From: JAFGVL01 sp963662245
GTDB lineage: Bacteria > Bacteroidota > Bacteroidia > Bacteroidales > Paludibacteraceae
Length of the DNA: 64,000 nt
Direction of reading: 5' to 3'
Assembly: GCA_963662245.2 (NCBI GenBank)
Contig: CAXXVQ010000008.1
Location: 1 to 64,000, forward strand
Shown here: positions 57,962 through 64,000 of the stretch, piece after piece
Position numbering within the stretch: position 1 is the first letter of the stretch
How the letters are laid out: each line of letters starts with the position of its first letter
Notes under the pieces: generated by a model
What the model was told of the DNA's origin: nothing
The model's input: only the letters and a program-made list of their open reading frames with translations
The model's database searches: none
Program-made: the position numbers and the translations under genes

Positions 57962-58059
57962 AAGTATAATTATCAGAAGTGAAAAACTAAACTAATTTCA
58001 ATAACAGCTAATTAGAATTAAAACTCTCTCAAATTTATAACTTATTTGTTTATCTTGTT

Positions 58060-58067
58060 TATTTTTG
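58060..58067 (+). promoter_or_regulatory. -7 box upstream of the cysteine-cluster gene
   Basis: TATTTTTG, 38 bases before the start codon. Confidence 0.45.
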
Positions 58068-58105
58068 CATTGAAAGATAGGATGTTATAGTTTAATGTAT
58101 GATAA

Positions 58106-58591
58106 ATGATTGATCTAGAGAAGCTTGAGGTTTTAGCAAAGTTGGCAGAGCCAAGTTCTAAAGAGTTTTTTAAAAAGAATAAAAAAAAGCTAGTGTCAAT
58201 GGACAATGTTGTGCATGAACTGCATGATGAAATTAGTGAAGATACTGATTGTTTACAGTGTGCGAATTGTTGTCGTACCTTAGGCCCAAGAATTACTGAT
58301 AAGGATATTGAGAAAATGGCAAAGGCTTTGCGAATGAAACCTTCGGAAGTCTTTGATCAATATTTGAAAATTGATGAGGATAAAGATATGGTTTTTCAGA
58401 GCATGCCATGTCCTTTTCTAATGCCTGATAATTATTGTATGATATACGAAGCTCGTCCGAAAGCCTGCCGTGAATATCCGCATACAGATAGAAAGAAGTT
58501 TTATCAGATAGCAAATTTATCCATTAAGAATACTTACACTTGTCCTATAGTGTATGAAGTAATTGAGGGTTTGAAAAAATCGATTAAATAA
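58106..58591 (+). CDS. YkgJ-family cysteine-cluster protein
   Basis: A 161-residue protein with the YkgJ pattern of cysteines: CLQCANCCRTLGPRI, CPFL, DNYCMIYEARPKACREYPH, YTCPIVYEV. Such proteins probably bind a metal or iron-sulfur cluster. Function unknown. It lies six bases before the CPBP gene. Confidence 0.9.
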   Translation: MIDLEKLEVLAKLAEPSSKEFFKKNKKKLVSMDNVVHELHDEISEDTDCLQCANCCRTLGPRITDKDIEKMAKALRMKPSEVFDQYLKIDEDKDMVFQSMPCPFLMPDNYCMIYEARPKACREYPHTDRKKFYQIANLSIKNTYTCPIVYEVIEGLKKSIK

Positions 58592-58597
58592 AAAAAT

Positions 58598-59482
58598 ATG
58601 AGACTTGAAGGGGTGTTCCAAAGCGAGAAGTTTTGGTTTAAGATATTAATGTTTATTGGCTTATCTCTTTTTGGTATGCTTTTGGGCGTTTTGATTACTA
58701 TTTTGGTTTTTCAAGGAAGTCAATCGATTAATGCAATGCGTTGGTCACAAGCTATTATTTCCTTAATGAGCTTTGCCTTTCCTGCTTTAGCTGCTAATTA
58801 CATATTTGCTTCTCCAGAAGAAGATTTTCTTCGTAAACAGAGCTATCCGTCATCACATTTTGCAGTGTTGGGGGTAGTGTCAATGTTGACTTTATTGCCA
58901 TTGGTAAATTATTTAGGATGGTGGAATCAGCAAATGCATTTTCCTGAATCATTATCTTTTGTGGAAGAGGCGATGAAGAAAATGGAGGATATGGCAGCTG
59001 AGATTACAGCGAAGTTTTTGGCAGAGCAAACTAGGAAAGATTTGGTAGCTAATATCCTTTTCTTAGCCTTGATACCAGCTGTTACTGAGGAGTTGTTTTT
59101 TAGAGGGGCTTTGCAAAGAATAATGGAGAAAAGATTTAATGTGCATGTTGCTGTTTGGGCATCAGCATTTATATTTAGTGCTTATCATATGCAATTTTTT
59201 GGCTTTGTTCCTCGTTTGTTCTTGGGAGCCTTTTTAGGTTACTTATTTGTTTGGGGTAACTCTATTTATTTGCCAATGCTAGCACACTTTGTTAATAACG
59301 CAAACTTGGTTTTGTTTTCATTTTTGATGAAAAATAATCTTGTGTCAATTGATATTGATAAGGTTGGTCTTGAGCAAGATTGGTGGATGGCAGTATTGTC
59401 ATTAGTACTTACACTCCCAATGTTATTTTTTATGGCAAAAAGATGGAAAGTTAATCAAGTTAAGCCTGTTGATGAAGCCTAA
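58598..59482 (+). CDS. CPBP intramembrane glutamic protease
   Basis: A 294-residue membrane protein of seven or eight segments with the CPBP/ABI (Rce1-like) motifs EELFFRGALQ (motif 1, Glu-Glu), FSAYHMQFFGFVPRLFLGAF (motif 2, His) and LAHFVNN (motif 3, His/Asn). These are intramembrane proteases in various roles. It is cotranscribed with the YkgJ-like gene and ends before the sprE promoter. Confidence 0.92.
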   Translation: MRLEGVFQSEKFWFKILMFIGLSLFGMLLGVLITILVFQGSQSINAMRWSQAIISLMSFAFPALAANYIFASPEEDFLRKQSYPSSHFAVLGVVSMLTLLPLVNYLGWWNQQMHFPESLSFVEEAMKKMEDMAAEITAKFLAEQTRKDLVANILFLALIPAVTEELFFRGALQRIMEKRFNVHVAVWASAFIFSAYHMQFFGFVPRLFLGAFLGYLFVWGNSIYLPMLAHFVNNANLVLFSFLMKNNLVSIDIDKVGLEQDWWMAVLSLVLTLPMLFFMAKRWKVNQVKPVDEA

Positions 59483-59486
59483 GTTT

Positions 59487-59514
59487 TTGCTCTCTTTATT
59501 TTTTAGTACTTTTG
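59487..59514 (+). promoter_or_regulatory. Bacteroidetes-type promoter of sprE
   Basis: TTG at 59487-59489 and TACTTTTG at 59507-59514, with a 17-base spacer, match the two parts of the phylum's housekeeping promoter. It is the best-formed promoter in the window. The start of sprE is 42 bases on. Confidence 0.7.
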
Positions 59515-59556
59515 TGAGTTTAGTGTAAAAGTAGATTTATTCGGCATTATTCGATT

Positions 59557-62500
59557 TTGAAAAAATATATTCTGTACATACTTCCTTTAGTATTCCTAAG
59601 CATTGGTTGTTCTACTAAAAAGAACACTTGGATGACTAGGAATATGTCTGCGTTGAATACCCGCTATAATGTTTATTTTAATGGAAATGAAAGTTATAAA
59701 GAGGGGATTGATAATATCTTCAAATCAAATGTTGACGATTATACGCAAATTCTAGAACTCTATCCTATTAGTAATCATGGAAATGCTAGCGTAGCCACAG
59801 CTCAAATGGATAGGGCTATTGAGAAGTGCGAGAAAGCCATTAAGCTCTACACTCTGCGAGTGAAACCAAAATGCGATGTAAAGCGTACAAAAGACCCTAA
59901 TTACCAAGCTTTTATGCAAAAAGAAGAATATAATACTCAGATGGATGAGGTTTGGATGTTAATGGGTAAAGCTCAATTTCATAAAGCAGATTTTCTAGCT
60001 GCATCAAGTAATTTTACTTACATTATTAAGCACTTTAAAGAAAATAAATATGCAGTAGCTGAAGCTAGAATCTGGAAGGCTAGATGTTATGCCGAAATGG
60101 ACTGGATCTTTGAAGCTGAGGGGATTCTAAAGGAAGCAAACTTAGGTCAGGTACCGCCAAATTTAACTGCTTTGTACTCAGCGGCAAAAGCAGATTTATT
60201 ACTAAAACAAGGGAAATATAAAGAATCAATCCCATTTCTAACTATTGCTGCAGACCAAGAAGGCGATAGAAAGCAGCGTACTAGATTTAATTATGTTTTA
60301 GCACAACTCAATAGAATCAATGGGAATAATGCGAAAGCAGTTTACTTATATGGAAAAGTAAGACGCTTAAGCCCGCCTTTTGAGATGGCGTTTAATGCTA
60401 AAGTCAATAGGGCTGAGGCAGATTCTTCTAACTGGGATGAATCAATTGTGACATTAAATAAAATGTCGAAACGCACAAAGTATAAAGATAATCTGGATAG
60501 AGTCTACTACACTATCGGGCATATTTATCAAGAAAGAGGTGATGATAATAATGCTATAGCCAATTATAAACTAGCCATAGAAAAGAGTACCAAAAAAGCT
60601 GCTGATGTTATTCAGGCTTATGTAGCTTTAGCAGATCTTTATTATGCAAAAAGCATGTATATAGAAGCTCAACCAAATTATTCAGAAGCGGCTAATCTTA
60701 TGTCTGTTGAGCATTCGGATTATTTGAGAATAAGTATGCGTAGTCAGCTGCTTGGGGAACTTAATCAACGATATCAAATTGTTCAGTTAAATGATAGTCT
60801 GCAAGAGCTTGCTTTGCTATCAGAATTCGAGCAAAGAAAAAGAATTGAGGCTCATATAAAGAAACTTCAAGATGAGGAAGAAGCTCTGAAGAAAAAGCTT
60901 GAAGAAGAGATTCTTGCTCAAAGTAATTTGATGATGCAGGATCAAAATGCGGCTGCAATGGCAAATGTGGCTAATAATCAGGGGAATTGGTATTTCTACA
61001 ATAATATGCTGATAGCTAATGGTAAATCCGATTTCCAGCGTAGATGGGGTACTCGGAAATTAGAAGATGATTGGCGGAGAAAAAATAAAGCGATTGTGGA
61101 TTTGCAAGAACCGGTGGATTCTTTGGATGAACAATTTGTTCTTGATGAGCCATCATCATCTTCAAGAACGCCTCAAGATTTATCTCAAAAGGGAGGGTCT
61201 TTGGTGGAGACTGATGTTGAATACTATTTAAAACAATTGCCATCCACACCAGAAAAAGTTGAGGCTTCCAATAAACAAATAGCTGATGCGTTGTATGATA
61301 TGGGGCTAATATACAAGGAAAGTCTGGAGGATATTCCAATGGCAGTTAAGACATTTGAAGAATTAGAAAGACGATTCCCAGCAGATAATAGACTGCCTGA
61401 TGTTTATTATTATCTGTATCAGATTTTTGTAAAAACAGGAGATACAGCACAAGCTGATTATTATAGAAATCAGATAATTGAGAGATATCCTGAAAGTACT
61501 TATGCAATGGCATTGAGTCAACCGGATTATTATGATAGAATGCAGCGTATGTATGCAGAACAAGATTCTTTATATAAGGAGACCTATTTTGCATATCTTA
61601 AGAATAATTATTCGCAGGTTATTTCTTCTTCTGAAAAAATGAAGGCAGAATATCCTCTAACTCCTCTTATGCCTAAATTTAGATTTGTAAGTGCTTTAAG
61701 TGAAGGTAAAAAAGGGAATACGGCTAAGTTGAAAACTGACCTTGAGGAAATCGTGAAAGATTATCCAAGTAGTGATGTTACACCTATGGCTAAAGATATT
61801 CTTGCGTTAATTAAGCAAGGTAATGAGGTGCAAGAAGGTTCTTCTCATGGTTCAATGTTAGATTTAAGAGATAAAGCAATAAGTCAAATCTCAGATACCT
61901 TAGCAGAAAAAGGCTTTGACCCTGATAAAATCATGAAGCATTCTGTTGTAATAAAGACTCCGGCTAATCTGGATATTAATAAGCTTCAGTTTGATGTGGC
62001 GTCATACAACTTTACTGTCTTTATGGTTAAGAGTTTTGATATTCAGATTGCTAGAAATAAAGCATATAATTTATTGAAGATATCTTATTTAGATGACTTT
62101 GAAGAAGCGCAGTGGTACTTGGGAGAGTTGCTTAAAAATAAGGATGTAAATAATGCTGTTGAGGATGCTAACTGTACTTCTTATGTTATTTCAGAGACAA
62201 ATGCAGAGTTGATTGATAAAGGATTGTCATTAGATGAATATATAAGTTTTTATGAGAATGAATTGTTAGTTGGCAAAGACTCTATAGATTCAAAAGTGAT
62301 TTTGGAGCCAAGTTTGCAAACCGAAGGAATAGCTGATAGTACTACAGTTACTGCTGATAGTGTTACATTAAAAGCGAATTCAAAAGCTGTTGTTGTCGAG
62401 GTGCCGCAAAAGGAGACCGTTCCTGAAGGTCCGGTGACAATTGAGGAGACCGTTAAGCCTGTAGTAAAGGAAGGGCCTAAGAATATTAAAAAGCCTACCT

Positions 62501-63054
62501 CATCAAATGCAACACCTAAGTCAGAAGTGGCGTCTAAAAAAGGTGATTCAGTTTTAGACTTGTTAGCAGAGATTGAGGCAGGGATGAAATCAGATACGAC
62601 TAGGTCCACTAAGTCTGAAACGACAGTCACTAAGGATGAAGATAGAAAGGTGCCGGAGTCAAAACCTGATTTGCCGGTTTTAAATGCTAACTTTGAAGAA
62701 AATCTACTTGCACCACATGCGTATGCAATCCTTATTACTAATGGAAAAGTAGACTTTGCTAAGGTGAAATCATTGTTTGATGACTATAATGAGAAAAACT
62801 TTGTTGTAGCAAATCTACAGGTCTCGGAATCTTATATAGGGAATACGCAAGTGTTATTAGTAAATGGATTCTCTGACGCTTATTCTGCTAAAAACTACAT
62901 GTTTAGTGTTTTAAGAAATAGAGAGTTGTTTGCTGATATTAGCAATCAAGAATATAGAGCCGTACTGATTTCCGAATATAACCTAGAAGAGCTGTCTCGC
63001 ACCAATGCTGTGCAGCAATATATTGAGTTTAGTCGCTCAAATTACATGAAATAA
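59557..63054 (+). CDS. sprE: Gliding motility/T9SS lipoprotein SprE (PorW)
   Basis: SprE/PorW is a TPR lipoprotein needed for type IX secretion, gliding and outer membrane linkage. The start at 59557 is a TTG; the signal peptide ends in LSIGC (Cys18). TPR helices run through about 85-400 and again 580-780, with a coiled-coil (about 400-480) rich in Glu/Lys between them. The C-terminal region holds a low-complexity Lys/Ser/Glu linker (about 930-1045) and a final domain (ANFEENLLAPHAYAILITN) of the SPOR-like type. At 1,165 residues it is longer than the ~870 of Flavobacterium johnsoniae. It is followed by porX after 25 bases, a functional pairing. Confidence 0.9.
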   Translation: MKKYILYILPLVFLSIGCSTKKNTWMTRNMSALNTRYNVYFNGNESYKEGIDNIFKSNVDDYTQILELYPISNHGNASVATAQMDRAIEKCEKAIKLYTLRVKPKCDVKRTKDPNYQAFMQKEEYNTQMDEVWMLMGKAQFHKADFLAASSNFTYIIKHFKENKYAVAEARIWKARCYAEMDWIFEAEGILKEANLGQVPPNLTALYSAAKADLLLKQGKYKESIPFLTIAADQEGDRKQRTRFNYVLAQLNRINGNNAKAVYLYGKVRRLSPPFEMAFNAKVNRAEADSSNWDESIVTLNKMSKRTKYKDNLDRVYYTIGHIYQERGDDNNAIANYKLAIEKSTKKAADVIQAYVALADLYYAKSMYIEAQPNYSEAANLMSVEHSDYLRISMRSQLLGELNQRYQIVQLNDSLQELALLSEFEQRKRIEAHIKKLQDEEEALKKKLEEEILAQSNLMMQDQNAAAMANVANNQGNWYFYNNMLIANGKSDFQRRWGTRKLEDDWRRKNKAIVDLQEPVDSLDEQFVLDEPSSSSRTPQDLSQKGGSLVETDVEYYLKQLPSTPEKVEASNKQIADALYDMGLIYKESLEDIPMAVKTFEELERRFPADNRLPDVYYYLYQIFVKTGDTAQADYYRNQIIERYPESTYAMALSQPDYYDRMQRMYAEQDSLYKETYFAYLKNNYSQVISSSEKMKAEYPLTPLMPKFRFVSALSEGKKGNTAKLKTDLEEIVKDYPSSDVTPMAKDILALIKQGNEVQEGSSHGSMLDLRDKAISQISDTLAEKGFDPDKIMKHSVVIKTPANLDINKLQFDVASYNFTVFMVKSFDIQIARNKAYNLLKISYLDDFEEAQWYLGELLKNKDVNNAVEDANCTSYVISETNAELIDKGLSLDEYISFYENELLVGKDSIDSKVILEPSLQTEGIADSTTVTADSVTLKANSKAVVVEVPQKETVPEGPVTIEETVKPVVKEGPKNIKKPTSSNATPKSEVASKKGDSVLDLLAEIEAGMKSDTTRSTKSETTVTKDEDRKVPESKPDLPVLNANFEENLLAPHAYAILITNGKVDFAKVKSLFDDYNEKNFVVANLQVSESYIGNTQVLLVNGFSDAYSAKNYMFSVLRNRELFADISNQEYRAVLISEYNLEELSRTNAVQQYIEFSRSNYMK

Positions 63055-63079
63055 CACAACCTTATTTGATACTATTACT

Positions 63080-64000
63080 ATGAAGATATTATGGACAGAT
63101 GATGAAATTGACTTGCTTAAATCATATGTGATTTTTTTGGAAGAAAAGGGATACAAGGTATATACTGCTAATAATGGGCAAGATGCAATTGATTTATGTC
63201 GAGAAAATAATTTTGATATTATATTCTTGGATGAAAATATGCCTGGTTTAAGTGGTTTGGAAACTTTGGCCCATATTAAAGTCATTAACTCAGGTGTACC
63301 TGTGGTTATGATTACTAAGAATGAAGAAGAAAATATTATGGATTTGGCTATCGGAAGTAAAATAGCTGATTATTTGATTAAGCCGGTAAATCCAAGTCAG
63401 ATATTGATGACCCTAAAAAAACATGTGCATAAAAAAGATATTATTTCAGAGCAAACAACAACAAACTACCGTTCTGAATTTGGGCGTATTGGAATGCAAA
63501 TAAATGATTGTCGAGATTATAATGATTGGATGGAGGTTTATAAAAAGTTGTTGTTTTGGGAGCTTGAGTTAGATGCCGCAGATAATGAAATGAAAGATCT
63601 GTTGCAAATGCAGAAAACGGAGGCGAATAATGCTTTTTCTAAATATATCAAGAAAGAATATGAATCTTGGTTTGATGAACAAAATGAGGATAGGCCCTTA
63701 ATGAGTCATGATTTTTTTAAGAAAAAGGTATTTCCATTACTTGACGCTGGAGAAAAGGTGTTTGCAATTGTTGTAGATAACTTTAGATATGATCAGTGGA
63801 TGGTGATAAAAGAGGTGCTGAATGAGTATTTTGTTTTTACTGAAGATGAGCCATATTTTAGTATTTTACCTACTGCGACTCAATATGCCCGTAACTCAAT
63901 CTTTAGTGGGTTGATGCCTTTGCAGATTCAAAAGATGTTTCCAGAGTTGTGGGTTGAAGAGGATTCTGAAGAAGGTAAGAATATGAATGAAGAAGCACTA
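63080..64000 (+). CDS. porX: T9SS response regulator PorX (3' end outside)
   Basis: PorX couples a receiver domain to a PglZ/alkaline-phosphatase-like domain and controls type IX secretion genes with PorY. The visible 307 residues start MKILWTDDEIDLLKSYV; the phosphoacceptor is D51 in FLDENMPG, with Lys103-Pro in LIKPVN. The PglZ domain begins with AIVVDNFRYDQWMVIKEVL and the metal-site Asp, and continues beyond base 64000. It follows sprE by 25 bases and is probably cotranscribed. Confidence 0.93.
   Translation, partial: MKILWTDDEIDLLKSYVIFLEEKGYKVYTANNGQDAIDLCRENNFDIIFLDENMPGLSGLETLAHIKVINSGVPVVMITKNEEENIMDLAIGSKIADYLIKPVNPSQILMTLKKHVHKKDIISEQTTTNYRSEFGRIGMQINDCRDYNDWMEVYKKLLFWELELDAADNEMKDLLQMQKTEANNAFSKYIKKEYESWFDEQNEDRPLMSHDFFKKKVFPLLDAGEKVFAIVVDNFRYDQWMVIKEVLNEYFVFTEDEPYFSILPTATQYARNSIFSGLMPLQIQKMFPELWVEEDSEEGKNMNEEAL

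Overview
The window looks like a chromosomal segment of a low-GC marine or freshwater member of the Bacteroidetes. The signs are lineage genes (gldH, a sprF/porP-porE pair, sprE/porW next to porX, DUF4834 and a type B gliding-associated C-terminal domain), an Mrp lacking the usual CxxC, a succinyl-type ornithine carbamoyltransferase, and start regions without Shine-Dalgarno sequences but with a -7 box of the form TAnnTTTG. Most of it is ordinary housekeeping sequence, cut by mobile and repeat DNA. I found no CRISPR array, rRNA operon or prophage.

Layout. 0-6.1 kb: edge of an IS4-like transposase, then mrp, trmB, gldH, ricT and holB on the minus strand. 6.3-11.4 kb: a type IX secretion (T9SS) substrate with its SprF/PorP-like and PorE-like partners, then metF and DUF4834. 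11.5-13.4 kb: a palindrome-rich unit bounded by 17-bp inverted repeats and split by a 1,626-bp insertion sequence of a family I cannot name. 13.4-17.5 kb: ABC-F protein, tRNA-Gln, tyrS. 17.6-26.7 kb: a minus-strand proline/arginine operon (proB, proA, argF', argB, two argE-like M20 peptidases) with unrelated genes lodged in it. 26.8-27.6 kb: a phage-like regulatory switch with two small minus-strand genes, a CI-like repressor and two palindromic operators. 27.6-36.7 kb: CDGSH protein, radC, rpsT, tRNA-Glu, recO, tRNA-Arg, CYTH, cls, ribD, prmC, recX. 36.7-38.0 kb: a complete IS3-family element. 38.0-46.5 kb: ackA-pta, proC, upp, a HEPN/MNT toxin-antitoxin pair, dprA, a candidate small RNA, argC, trmD. 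46.6-53.0 kb: the most accessory part, with several palindromic repeat families, a long nested hairpin in front of a zinc-ribbon membrane gene, a wrecked toxin-antitoxin pair and an AAA ATPase gene between matching 33-bp palindromes. 53.0-64.0 kb: thioesterase, SufT-like protein, lpxH, yraN, lolD-like ATPase, GH3 protein, CPBP protease, then sprE and the start of porX.

Together, gldH, the 6.3-10.1 kb cluster and sprE-porX supply parts of the gliding and type IX secretion apparatus. proB-proA-proC make proline, and argB, argC, argF' and argE-like genes make arginine, probably through succinylated intermediates because the carbamoyltransferase has proline at residue 90. The stretches most worth following up are the unclassified insertion sequence (11.7-13.3 kb), the operator-flanked small RNA candidate (44.58-44.74 kb), the hairpin and decapitated antitoxin region (47.7-49.2 kb) and the palindrome-flanked ATPase (49.36-50.60 kb). 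All calls come from reading the sequence. No database search was possible.
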